64,000 nucleotides of DNA, taken from the NCBI GenBank assembly GCA_021292165.1, contig CM037879.1, forward strand, positions 113,452,359-113,516,358, written 5' to 3'. Below the pieces are notes generated by a model. It had not been told where the DNA came from. It did not search any database and saw only the letters and a list, made by a program, of their open reading frames with translations. Shown here in pieces: positions 23,731 through 33,990 of the stretch; position 1 is the first letter of the stretch; each line of letters opens with the position of its first letter. This stretch comes from Shinisaurus crocodilurus (Eukaryota; Chordata; Lepidosauria; Squamata; Shinisauridae). The translations under genes were made by a program, and so were the position numbers.

Positions 23731-24802
23731 CTGCTTTGGAGGGATGGCGGAAAAAACAAGAACGTACGTACACACACACACACACACACACACACAAAGG
23801 CAGAGAATTAAATTCTAGTAACATCTCCTTGGCGGTTGTACAAGAACGATTGCTACAGAGGACAGAAGACACATGCACGCACGTACAAACATTACGAAAT
23901 CAACACCACCACCCCGCATTTCCTACCCACAAAAACACTGAAACACATCAAGATCGTGGAGGGAGGAAATAAAATTACATTTTTAAAAAAGCAACGCTTA
24001 AGGGCATCGTCGAGGGAAAGGCAGTATCTGCTGTGACTCACTCAGACTTTTTTTCCCCTTTACACACACCAGACACACACAGCAGCCCAACCCACGTTGT
24101 TCTGTACATACGTGCGATTCTGCCCTTTAACTCCATCTTTCAGCCACATAAACCACCCCAGAAAGCGATACTTTACTTGGGTACTGCTGGTTGAGCACCG
24201 ATCCCATCCCTCCCCAGAGGAATTCGCAGGCGAATGAGTCTTGGCTGGCCAGGCGGGGAAGGGAGGGCGAGAGAGAGGAGGGGGCGACCGAGCAGAGCGA
24301 GAAGGGATTGCACAACTTGGAACGGCCCATCCAACAGCAGCAGCGAGCGAACGCCGTGTGTTATTTTCCAACTGCGCTCATCCTCTTTTTCTCTTTTCCT
24401 CCACAAATCCCCCCTCCCTTTCCTCCACTCCGGAATCACTTTAATCTACAGTCCAGTAGAGGGAGGGGGCAGGTGTACAAAAGTTTCTTCACGTCCCCCC
24501 ACCCCAGCAACTGCTTACTCAATCACAGAGGAACAATTCGAACAAAAGCCCCCTCTGAAAGCTTATTCAAGTTGGCGGTGCGGAGTGGGCGGTTCGAAGC
24601 ACTTGGGAGATCTCGCCCACATTATAGGGGTTCCCCCCCGTCACAGAACTCCCCTTTTTGCTCTTTTTTAAAAACCCCAACCCCCCTAAAGATCAAATAT
24701 TTTAAAAAATGTTTCTTAAAATAAAAGGGGGGGTGAAGGGAAAGGAAGAAGCGTAAAACGAAACACATCCACACAAAAAAGCAACCCAATGGGGAAAATA
24801 AC
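23731..24802 (-). other. LIN28B: LIN28B intron 1
   Basis: A 1,072-bp GT-AG intron between the start-codon exon and exon 2. It includes a CpG-containing stretch at 24150-24350 and, at its 3' end, about 13 TG units (minus strand) some 40-66 nt before the acceptor, followed by a short T-rich tract. Open frames across it in several frames look like chance. Confidence 0.85.
23769..23797 (+). repeat. CA microsatellite in LIN28B intron 1
   Basis: About 13 CA units (TG on the gene strand), ending close to the exon 2 acceptor. Confidence 0.95.
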
Positions 24803-24812
24803 CTTCGGCCAT
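24803..24812 (-). CDS. LIN28B: LIN28B coding exon 1: start codon plus seven bases
   Basis: On the minus strand the start codon sits in a good context (AAC before ATG, G after). Ten coding bases, ATGGCCGAAG, are followed directly by a GT donor (GTTATT). Joining to exon 2 at 23730 gives Met-Ala-Glu-Ala-Gly-Ala-Arg-Lys-Gly-Gly, which parallels the Met-Ala-Glu-Gly-Gly start of other LIN28B proteins. The short coding part is why no open frame reveals it. The donor matches the consensus weakly past GT. The 5' UTR lies upstream at higher coordinates; its start cannot be fixed from sequence. Confidence 0.88.
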
Positions 24813-25011
24813 GTTGCCCTACTGGCCCTCTCTTCCAAAGTAGCGAGACGAAAAGTTCCCCCTTGCTGGCTAGAAGCGCTCTTTTGAATCAGCTTAACAT
24901 CTTGATTTTGAACGATCACCACTTTCGCTCGCATGGTCTAATGTGCTTTCCCTCTTTGGACTCCCTCCTCCCCCCACCTTTGCTCTCGCTCCGTTTCTGG
25001 GCCCCTACACA

Positions 25012-25017
25012 CACGTG
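25012..25017. promoter_or_regulatory. E-box CACGTG, 200 bp upstream of LIN28B start codon
   Basis: Context ACACGTGAC; on the minus strand GTCACGTG, a USF/TFE/MYC-MAX type core. Confidence 0.5.
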
Positions 25018-25095
25018 ACTCGGTCAATTACATGCCTTCTTGCTACTAATTTCACCTCGGGTCCTCGGAGGGGGTTTGGCAAGAGGGAGAAGTAG

Positions 25096-25100
25096 CCAAT
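25096..25100 (+). promoter_or_regulatory. CCAAT box
   Basis: AGCCAATCGG, a strong NF-Y type context, inverted relative to LIN28B and 284 bp from its start codon. Confidence 0.45.
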
Positions 25101-25296
25101 CGGCACTTCAAGCGGGTTTGACACGCCGGAATAATTTATGAATGAACAAACGAAATTTCAAAACACGCTCGCCTTGCCGCGAGTTGGCACGTTTCTCTAC
25201 GTAGATCCGGGTGACGTTTGGAAGGGTGGAGAATGCCTTTGTCGGAACACAGTGAGTGAGATTCGCACATGCAACAACCGCATGTCTACGTAGCAA

Positions 25297-25304
25297 ATGC
25301 AAAT
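25297..25304 (+). promoter_or_regulatory. Octamer motif ATGCAAAT
   Basis: Perfect POU-family octamer, beside the distal E-box. Suggestive for a pluripotency-associated gene, but one octamer can occur by chance. Confidence 0.4.
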
Positions 25305-25311
25305 CATGACC

Positions 25312-25317
25312 CACGTG
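25312..25317. promoter_or_regulatory. Second E-box CACGTG, 500 bp upstream of LIN28B start codon
   Basis: Context CCCACGTGCAC. It lies only 8 bp from the octamer on its left. Confidence 0.45.
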
Positions 25318-25625
25318 CACACGCAAAGAATTGCCACCCGTTGCACGCACTTTCTTGGCGGTGTACCTTCTGGAGACAAAGACACGCCGTAACTCCGCTT
25401 AAGAATCTCCTCTCTGAAGTCGATCCACAAGCTAGCAAATAGAACGATCTAAATTGAAATCGACTAAAAAAAGAAGCGAACCTAAACACACTGAAATTGT
25501 TTGTTCATATATTTAATTAGGACGCTTCAAGGTAAGCGCGGCTAGGATTTTGGCGTAAGGATGCTATCCGTTATCCCGTGGAAATCAATGAGTTATGGGA
25601 GATAGGGGACACGAATTCATTCTTT

Positions 25626-25782
25626 CCTATAAATTACCTGAGAGTAAGCCGCACTGAACACCGAGGTTTACTTCGGCGTAACTATAATAGGTTCGGGCTG
25701 TAAGAGGTTTGTTTACTCAGAAGTCTAACTGAATTTTAAGGAGCTAACTTCCGCATAAGTGTACATAGGATTGCAGCCTTGC
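25626..25782. mobile_element. Two diverged MITE family B segments upstream of the LIN28B promoter
   Basis: GAGAGTAAGCCGCACTGAAC and, to its right, TACATAGGATTGCAGCC. Confidence 0.5.
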
Positions 25783-26661
25783 ACAGAAGTAGGTGCCATT
25801 AAAAGCAAAAGGGGGTTGTTGGAGGGGAACGGGTGCGGTAGATATAAAATCCTAGCACGGCGTTATTCAAGATAGGAATAACGAGATAGGAAATGCATTG
25901 CCGTACACAAAATCCACATATTGGCAGTGGGTGAGTGAGGTATATCATAAAACATTCCACGTCAAACTGAAACAACACCGGGTGTGTTTTCCATTAATAC
26001 CACCCATAATTTTGATATAGCTAGAAAGCTACGCACCAAGTGAACTAAAAAGCCTTCCTTTTAGCAATGACAATCTGCTTTCAAGTTAAACGGACATTAA
26101 CATATAAATTATACGCGCTTCAAATTACTACTGTATAAAGCATATCGATGCGGTATGCAGGCACGGTTATCAGCGTGATCCACTATGAAGGCTGCCTTTT
26201 TTGTGTTCATTACCTATTCAATTATGAAACGCCTACCGGAAACGCGGTGGCACCTTAGTTCGGTTCAGAAAGCGGGGCGGTCCACCGTTTCAAAGCAGAT
26301 GAGGGAACAGAAGGAAGGGGGGGTGCGCTTCACAGGGAATGCGCTTCACAGGTTCCTCCGCCATCTCGTTCCGGGGGAGGGGATGTGATTAATGACTTCC
26401 TAAATAAGAGGCCAGTTTGCAAGCTTAGCATTACAGTGAACCTCGCTCAGCAACGATTGTTCTCCAGGAGGCGGGAGTATGGTGGAAGACTAGAAAATAG
26501 AAATTGCCAGGGAAGAGGAAACAGAAGAGGGGGTGGGAGTGTACAGAGAAGCAGAGTGTGTGTGCAGGGGGAAGAAAACAAAGGGAAGAGGAATAAGCTG
26601 GGCCGGGAAACTGCAGTTTGACACACACACGCCCTTCTTGATGGGGGATCTCAGACACATT

Positions 26662-26756
26662 AAGGCTGCAATCCTATCACACTTAACCTGGGAGTAAGTC
26701 TCATTGAACTCAATTGACTTACTTCTGGGTAGATATCTATAGCATTGCACTCTTAA
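26662..26756. mobile_element. MITE family B, near-complete copy
   Basis: Left AAGGCTGCAATCCTAT, centre TCATTGAACTCAATTGA, right TATAGCATTGCACTCTT. Confidence 0.7.
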
Positions 26757-26929
26757 GAAACCCTCCCTCCACACTCTTTACATGACCCCTGGTATAGTTT
26801 CAGATGTGTCGTTTGCAAATTGGATCGCCCTAATCAAAAGTACGTTGGCTCAGTCTCAATTATTGCAAGTACTGAAATGAATACCTACCGCCTAATGCTA
26901 AATATATCTACTCAGAAATAAGTCCAGGG

Positions 26930-27085
26930 GAGCTTACTCCCAGGTAAATGGGTATAGGATTGCAGCCTAAGTAACGAAGATTAATGTGATCAGCATATTT
27001 TTTTTCATTGAGAAAAGTAAGGGCGCAATCCTATGCATGTTTAGACAGAAAAGAAGTCCCACAACCTCCAGCATTCCCTAGCCAG
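26930..27085 (+). repeat. Left unit of a 155-bp direct duplication
   Basis: Runs from CTTACTCCCAGGTAAATGGG through CATATTTTTTTTCATTGAG to CCAGCATTCCCTAGCC. The right unit is at 27335-27490. Confidence 0.85.
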
Positions 27086-27170
27086 TATGGCTGGCAGGGG
27101 AATGCTACGAGTTGTAGGAATTATGGGTTCTCCCCACCACCTTTCTGTCAAGTCTACCTATGTACTAGGC
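27021..27170. mobile_element. Foldback MITE family A, copy 2
   Basis: Starts GGGCGCAATCCTATGCATG. The right arm has diverged after GGAATGCTACGAGTTG. Confidence 0.65.
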
Positions 27171-27282
27171 TATGCTTCTGATTTTAAGCATATTTACTAG
27201 AAGTCCCCTTGATTTGTTCATAATTTAAATGGTTTAGAATAGAAATGGTTCAGAATTTAGAGTGTGCTCAGGTCGCCCGGCT

Positions 27283-27378
27283 TAGGCTGCACTCCTATAT
27301 ATGCCTTCCTGGCAGTAAGTCCCATTGAACTCAATGGGACTTACTCCCAGGTAAATGGGTATAGGATTGCAGCCTAAG
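27283..27378. mobile_element. MITE family B, complete copy with perfect central palindrome
   Basis: AGTCCCATTGAACTCAATGG is followed by GACTT. Outer ends are TAGGCTGCACTCCTAT and ATAGGATTGCAGCCTA. Confidence 0.75.
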
Positions 27379-27490
27379 TAATGAAGATTAATGTGATCAG
27401 CATATTTTTTTTCTTTGAGAAAAGGAAGGGCGCAATCCTATGCATGTTTAGACAGAAAAGAAGTCCCACAACCTCCAGCATTCCCTAGCC
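27335..27490 (+). repeat. Right unit of the 155-bp duplication
   Basis: Offset 405 bp from the left unit with only a few substitutions. It truncates a family A MITE in mid-arm. Confidence 0.85.
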
Positions 27491-27496
27491 ATTCCC

Positions 27497-27602
27497 TAGT
27501 CCCATTGAACTCAATGGGACTTACTTCAGAATAGATATGCACTGGATTGGACCATTGAACTCAATGGGACTTACTTCAGAATAGATATGCACTGGATTGG
27601 AT
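27497..27602 (+). repeat. Tandem duplication of a MITE half
   Basis: Two adjacent copies of a roughly 50-bp segment containing CTCAATGGGACTTACTTCAG and TGCACTGGATTGGA. Confidence 0.85.
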
Positions 27603-28365
27603 TTGGTGAATTTCAGTCGTGTATGAAAATATCTGATACTTAGCTTTCATGTCATATTAGGCTAAAGTTGTGGCCATTTGTGCCTTGACAGGTTCTCTGG
27701 TTTCAAGATATATTTTCTCCTTCCTCTTCTGCTAACCCTAACCCTTCCTTCCCGCAGCCCAGTTTGCCGATTTGCCCTGAATATGCTTTTATGAAATTGC
27801 AAGGTTGTCCGCTGTTGTTTTAGAACTGGCGACAGGCAGTCTGAACAAACAGGGAAGCCTCTCCAGACTAGCTAAAGGGGCCTATTTATTCTCCTTTTTG
27901 TTGTTTTTCGGGCGGGGGGGGGGGAGTGTAAATCTCTCTTTTTGCGATTTTATTTTTCTTTTAAGACAAGGCGGTCAACGTTAACTTTGGTGCCATGAGG
28001 GCAGTCACGAGTAAAAGTTTGTTTGTTAAAAAAGAAAGTCATATGGTTATGTAGAGCAGAAGCCCTAAATCATGAAATTCCTTTGCCGTCCTCAACCGTA
28101 AATTTCCTATAGGTTATTTCAATACTGGAGGTCGAGCTGCCTTCCTCATTCGAGCTGCGTCTGCTTCTTTTGCCCCTCCTCCCGGCCCGCCTCCTTCCCT
28201 TTCATCTCCTTCGGAGTATTTCACTGCACTAAATCGCACACACGGAAGAGGGGGAGGCTTGCCATCCTCTGCGCAGCAATGAAGTTCCTATGATTAAATG
28301 CACTGCGACCTACCTTTGAGGCACAGGATCGCTCTGCACGTTTCATTGAAATCTATGGGACATGC

Positions 28366-28456
28366 AGCCAGACCCTATGCATGTTTACCCTGAAGTACGT
28401 TCAACTGGAGTTCAATGATGCTTACTCCCAAGTAAATGTATAGAGGAATGCATTCT
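28366..28456. mobile_element. MITE family B copy, diverged
   Basis: CCTATGCATGTTTACCCTGA and TTACTCCCAAGTAAATG. Confidence 0.5.
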
Positions 28457-29170
28457 TAAAATTTCTAAGGAAAGACAACAGTTCCACTATAGAGGTGTTG
28501 TTTTTTTTTAGTGTTAAAATATTTACTGATAAAGGAAACGGTGAAGATCAGTAAGAGAGGGGGGAAAGGTAAGAGGAAAAAATGGTTAAACTTTTCTACC
28601 TATTAAATACCTTGGAAGAAGATAAATGGATACATGTATCTTATACCGGATGCTGTATGGTGAAATTAGAGAGATTCACTTGCTAGTGTGTGGATATGCA
28701 TCAAAGACTCTTGTACCACTAAGGACTGGCAAACTTATTGTGGCATACAAGTTCCTGGAGTTCATCAGATTGCATGTATCCACCAAAGCATTAACAAGAC
28801 TTAAGGGGGGTTTTGCTGCAACAGACTAAGGTGGTTAACCTTCTGGAAGTTATGAATACACTTCTGTTTAAGAATTCCCATGACAGCCTGGAGGACTAGT
28901 TCTAGAACAACTAAGAACTTATTTGTATGGACAGCCCTGCCTTCAAAAATTTCCAAGATGAAGATAGAGACAGTCTTGTAAGACCCCCACCCTCATTGTG
29001 GACTGCTGCAATATTCCAACATCCATGGACTTGAAAGCCAAGGCAGTGTGTGTTCTTTCCATTAGAAATATTAGAAAAACGTAATTGATAATATGCAAAC
29101 AAGGTTCAAAATATTCTTCAGCAGTGTACGGAAATGGAAGACTGAGACCTGAATGGTGCCTTCTGATAAA

Positions 29171-29240
29171 ATTCTAAGCACACTGACAAGGGAGTAAGCC
29201 CCACTGAGCACAGTAAACATGCATAGGATTGCACTATTAA
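29171..29240. mobile_element. MITE family B fragment
   Basis: GGGAGTAAGCCCCACTGAGC to CATAGGATTGCACTATT. Confidence 0.55.
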
Positions 29241-29799
29241 TGTCCATATACACATGCACTGATATGCATGCACACTAGATAGAATGCCTCCACTTGAGAA
29301 GGCAGTGGAACCATGAAAAAATAACTCTAGGAATGCACTCTAAGAAAATGTTAGCAAAGCATTCCTCCTTCCCTCAAAAAGGTCTGGAAAGTAAATATTT
29401 AAAATATTCATATTTTTGGAAAGAGAAATGTAGTATTTGTTTCAGCAAGAAGGTCTAATTTTGGCAAGAGGGCATTGCATTCTTTTAAAAGGTCAGGAAA
29501 TAATTATGAAATAATTGCGCCACAGCAAGATGTGTGCAAATATGAAGCACATATGCAACTCACACAAGCACTAGTTCATAAAACTTGCTTTTTAAAAAAT
29601 CGCCAGGGTTTGCTCAGCGGCCTTCAAAAATTTGGAGGCCTCCAATATTAGCGGAATTAAGGTTGGGGTCAGCGGAGTGGTCACTGGTGTCAGATGTTAT
29701 CGGCTCATTCATTTCCTGCACAGGACAGCAGCCTTTTAAGTTCCGTGGAAGGTAGAAAACCTTCTCCAGCTAACCCTTCCTCAATAAAAAAAAATACAA

Positions 29800-30780
29800 C
29801 CGGAGAGGGAGAGCGCGCGCAAACCCAGCAACAATTCAGAAGAATATAGAATCCGTTTGGGGAAATCTAAGGAGTTTTACTTGGGGGGGGGAAAGCCCAG
29901 AGCGAGCCGCCTACACCAACAGATTTAAAAGATCTGAAGGGCGCCTTTCTACAAAGGGCCGGGTTGACAAATTCCTCCCTCAACGGGCCGCACTGTCCAG
30001 TTTGTCGCTCCTTTTATTTCCGGTTTCTCTTCCCCGCCCATCCTGCCTAAGTCACGCTTCCCTGGCAAAGCGCGTGTTCAGAGCGGAGGGAGCTTCGACG
30101 CTCGCCTTTGGAAGGAGCATCTCGGCGTTTCCTCAGGTGGCACAGCCACGAAACTGCACCACATAAAGCGGGTTTGGGTGGCACCTTCTAGCGCTAGCAT
30201 GAGTTGGTCGGCCTTCCCGCTACTAAATGCTCCCTCGACACACTCTGCAGAGCGAGGTCGACCGACCGCGCGAGCCCCGCGCTTGTTGCTCTGTCTTGTG
30301 TGCAGCAAATACGGCTTATCCCGGGCGATTTTTTGGCCGCTGGTTTCGATTAAAAGCAGACCCGGAACAGCTCTTGGAGGGGAGCTGGGACTTTTCGCTG
30401 TGCGTGCAGTCTAAGAAGCCGGTCTTCCCCGCCCCCGTAGGCTGCAGGCAAGCCAGAGGGTCCTAATGAACGCTTAGTTAGCCTGGGAACCTGGACTATT
30501 TGCAAAGCCGACGTCCGAGACTTGCAGGCGCCCAGCAAAGCCTTCTTTCCTTGGGAAGGACTTCCGGGCACCTATTACTTCAGCAAAGCCTCCTGCAGAA
30601 CACTTTCCGAGCAGGAAAATCCTGATGCTGATCCCAGCTAGGTTCGGAAGGGAAAGCAATCGCTACGTGCTCAGAAGTTCTCTTCACGTTGCTTCGCACA
30701 CTTCCGAGTTACGGTTTTGCAGTCCGGGACTAACATTCGAACTAACTAGCCTTTGCTTTTCCCAGGCCTGTTACGCTGGC
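29800..30780. promoter_or_regulatory. CpG-rich patch upstream of LIN28B, possible promoter
   Basis: CpG dinucleotides are visibly frequent here (for example GCGCGCGC near 29813 and GACCGCGCGAGCCCCGCG near 30262), in contrast to the AT-rich flanks. Overlapping open frames up to 79 codons exist on both strands, as expected of GC-rich DNA; none resembles a known protein. It could be a promoter of a divergent non-coding transcript or an upstream regulatory CpG island. Confidence 0.35.
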
Positions 30781-30921
30781 TCAGCTTGTCTGAGCGTGGA
30801 AAGCTAAGCAGGGTCAAGCCTGGTTATTACTTGGATGGGAGACCCCTCCTCTAGTTTCCTGCATTGAGCAGGGGGTTGGACTCGATAGCCTTGTGGGCTC
30901 CTTCCAACTCTCTATGAAATC
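30773..30921 (+). mobile_element. 5S-headed SINE, copy 4
   Basis: Begins ACGCTGGCTCAGCTTGTCTG like copy 1 and ends CTCTATGAAATCC. It lies at the edge of the CpG-rich patch. Confidence 0.85.
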
Positions 30922-31681
30922 CTTTTGGTGACTCGTCAGCAAACAGGTCGACAGTTGCCTGTGCACCTTCGCTATTACCAGAATTTCCTGCATCTTTCGC
31001 GGTTATGCGTTTATTCCATATTTTGTCCCTCTTTTTCCTCACATGGCGGCAGGAACTATATATATAAACCGCTTATGTATTTCTACAGTGGTATCATCGA
31101 ATATTTCTACAACGCATAACATCTGCAGAATATTTTTAATGGTTTTCCCCCGGATTAATTAATCCAGAATAAAGCACTCACACTGTTCCCTGTTTAATAC
31201 CGAATGGAATCCATCCTCAACTTGCCTCGAAATAGCAGGTTTCATAGTCTGGTTGCACATGTGTGCATTTCTGCATGTGTGTATGAACTCATTCGTGTTA
31301 ATGATTTTGGAAACCCTGGATCCTTGCTTGTTAAGAAAAAGACTGAAACTACGTGTACTAATATATGTTCTTCCGCGGTTGTTCCGTTGAAAGAGGAAAT
31401 AGCTTATTTCTCCAATGACAGACTGGGGAGGCAATTTAAATACCGCAGGGAGGGCTAATTTGTGGCTGTCCGTTGCGAGAATGCCCAAGGCAAGTTTCAG
31501 AAATGGGACATAAAATTTACTGGCACTTAAGCTCTATCACACTCACATCAAGTTTACAAACAAACTGCCTTTGACCAACGAGCAGGTGTTTCATAAAGTT
31601 ACGGGGCACCATCGGGGGGGGGGGGGTCTTGGCGTGCCGTGCCCTAAAAAGGGACGCGATGGAACTCATTATAACTTTTGC

Positions 31682-31689
31682 TGACGTCA
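31682..31689. promoter_or_regulatory. Perfect CRE, TGACGTCA
   Basis: Palindromic CREB/ATF site in CTGACGTCAG. No promoter is recognised around it. Confidence 0.3.
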
Positions 31690-31941
31690 GACAACAGTCT
31701 CATTTTATTTCCTGTAGCCTGACATGGTAGGGGTCCCCCCGCCGCCGCCCCTTGTTGATACAATGAAAGGGATAGTGTCTGGAGCAGAATCTCGACCTTT
31801 TCCCAAACGATCCGCCTCCTCCTCCTGGAACCATTACTTGCAGGATTTGTTTCTTTTTGTTTGTTTGTCTGTTTGTTATAAAGGAGTTTTAAGGTTGCCG
31901 TCTCTCCATCTTGCTGAAGACTAGACTTTTATTAAACAGTA

Positions 31942-32076
31942 AGGGCGCAATCCTATGCATATTTAGACAGAAAAACGTCATACAACTCCCAGCATTCCCT
32001 AGCAGCCATGCTGGCTGGAGAATGCTGGGAGTTGTAGGACTTTTTTCTCTCTACAACTTTATAGGATTGTGCCCTA
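31942..32076. mobile_element. Foldback MITE family A, copy 3
   Basis: Left AGGGCGCAATCCTATGCAT, centre AGCAGCCATGCTGGCTGG, right TATAGGATTGTGCCCT. Confidence 0.75.
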
Positions 32077-32469
32077 AACAAATCTTGCGAAGCCCATTGA
32101 AATGAATGGTAGGCACAAAAAACCACGTGGTTCTATACAGCTCCACTTTCTTACAAGGGAACTTCGTTGTACCTTCCTTATTGTAAAATGGCGGTATATT
32201 CGCTCTACGTCAACTTAAACCTCATAGGAACCTCAGGGCATTGAGTACATTTACGAATTCATGTTTTCTTTATATTCTACAGACAATAACCCAACCCTGA
32301 TTCTCTTGGATGTCAGGGAAGCACATGGGGAAAACAAATTACTCTCATTCAGCAATTTCCTCTCTGAACCATTCCAACATAAAAACACAGAAGTGCATAT
32401 ATCTGAGGTTAAAACCGTAAAGCCATAAGGGTTCTTCAACTCCTACAAATTTCCAAAGGGGCAGGCATG

Positions 32470-32570
32470 TTCGTCCGCTGCAACAAAAACAGTCTTGCAG
32501 CACCATTAAGCCTAACTCGTTTATTATGTGTATAAGCTTTCGTGGAGTAGAATCCACTTCACCCAGTTAA
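32470..32570 (-). mobile_element. Penelope-like tail with decayed hammerhead motif
   Basis: On the minus strand a GTGGA...TCCAC stem followed by CGAAAGC and preceded by CTGGGTGA resembles the hammerhead core (CTGATGA, stem II, GAAA) found in Penelope-like element ends. The first core is mutated, so cleavage is unlikely. Confidence 0.55.
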
Positions 32571-33247
32571 TAAAAGTTGCACTGAAATCGCAACCATGTT
32601 TATTAAGGAGTAAGTCAACGGGAGCCCGAGTAAAAATGCTTAAGATTGTAGGCTTTTATACGGCTTAGATTTTCAAAGATACCACCCATGTTTCTGTCGA
32701 TTCCAAGGAACCGGGATTCTATTTAACCCTTGCAGGTATGGCACGTTGCAATAGAAACTGGGTTTTCAAGCCCTAAAGTTTTATGTATTTACGTGTGTAC
32801 CTCTCCCTCAGGTCCCCGATCCCACAGCCAGCTCCGCGGAAGTGTCATATTTCAAATGTATACAATGATAGGTCAGAGCCCCAGAAGCCCTGTTAGTTCC
32901 GTTAGAGCACGTGGGGAGATACCTTTATAGAACAGCGAATGCAGTTTTCACCAACTGATGCTGCGTGTTAAGGGCACAAGGCACAGTATTACTAAATTCC
33001 TACTATTAAATGAAGTAGAACTGTCCTCCAAGTGATTACCTACACTATAGAGAATATTGTGGACGTCTATTGTTGCAACCTAATGTACTACAGATAAAAT
33101 ATTTTTCAAGTACTCGGAAGTGCTACTTCCTTCAGTACTAGTACGGGTGCATCGAATTGAAGCCGGAATTAAGTAACGCCATGCCTTGTATCTTTTTACA
33201 ACTTGTAAAAAGTATCAAGGAGAGGAGAGAGATGTAAAAGTGCTTTA

Positions 33248-33400
33248 CTGCGCAATCCTATTATAGGTCTGTTAAAAAACAAGTCCCATTCAGTTCAACA
33301 GGGCTTACTCCCAAGAAACTAGGTAGACGTAGGCTGCTATCCTATACGCACCTACTCAGGGAGTAAGACCCATTGAAACTCAATTAAGCATGCATAGGAT
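33248..33400. mobile_element. Two MITE family B copies in tandem
   Basis: The first starts GCGCAATCCTATTATAGG; the second runs from GTAGGCTGCTATCCTAT to CATGCATAGGATCTGG. Confidence 0.6.
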
Positions 33401-33784
33401 CTGGCTCACATAGGCTAAAGAAGAAAGTGGGGAAACATGCTGGGAAAAATACCCTGCCAAGTATTCAGCATTCCTGTTCGTCGAACAATGTGTTGCAGGT
33501 ACAACTAAGCAAAACATGCAACATCATAGAACATTCATAATCTCACACACATTTTACAGTGGCGTCTGTTGCCAGAAATCATGTACGTTCATGTCTGCTA
33601 GCTCCTAGTTGAAGCGATCGATGAAATCATCGTAACTTGACGGCACTAGGACTCGTTGACCACTCGGAGCCCTACAGAAGCTCGCCTTGCAAATCCACAA
33701 GTAAAAAGCTGCCGATTATACAAGGGGGGGGGGGGGAGAGAAGCGCTCCTGAGCGATTTAAGGAGACTCACAATCCAGACCTTG

Positions 33785-33990
33785 AAGACTGCAATCCTAG
33801 ATCTATTTAGGTGGGGGCAAGTTTCATTGAAATAAATTAGGTTTACTTCCGAGTAAACAGTTAATACTGAAGTCTTTTTGCAGCACGTCATTAACAGCGC
33901 AAACCTATGGAAGTTTACTCATAGGTAAGTCCCACACTGTGCTTAGCTTACTCTCAGGTAAGTATATACATAGAACTTTAGCCTTAGAAT
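33785..33990. mobile_element. Two diverged MITE family B copies
   Basis: ACTGCAATCCTAGATC (33788) and ACTCATAGGTAAGTCCCAC (33918) mark the two. Confidence 0.5.

Larger units (their letters stand above)
24813..25450 (-). promoter_or_regulatory. LIN28B: LIN28B proximal promoter and 5' UTR
   Basis: GC- and CpG-enriched relative to the flanks and directly upstream of the start codon. It holds two palindromic CACGTG E-boxes, an octamer and a CCAAT box (listed separately). No TATA box at a convincing spacing was seen. The transcription start cannot be placed. LIN28B is a reported MYC target, which makes the E-boxes plausible functional sites. Confidence 0.65.

Noticed and set aside
24191..24724. 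177-codon plus-strand frame opposite LIN28B intron 1
   Set aside because: Low-complexity GC-rich sequence with other frames open as well. Not homologous to anything known to me.
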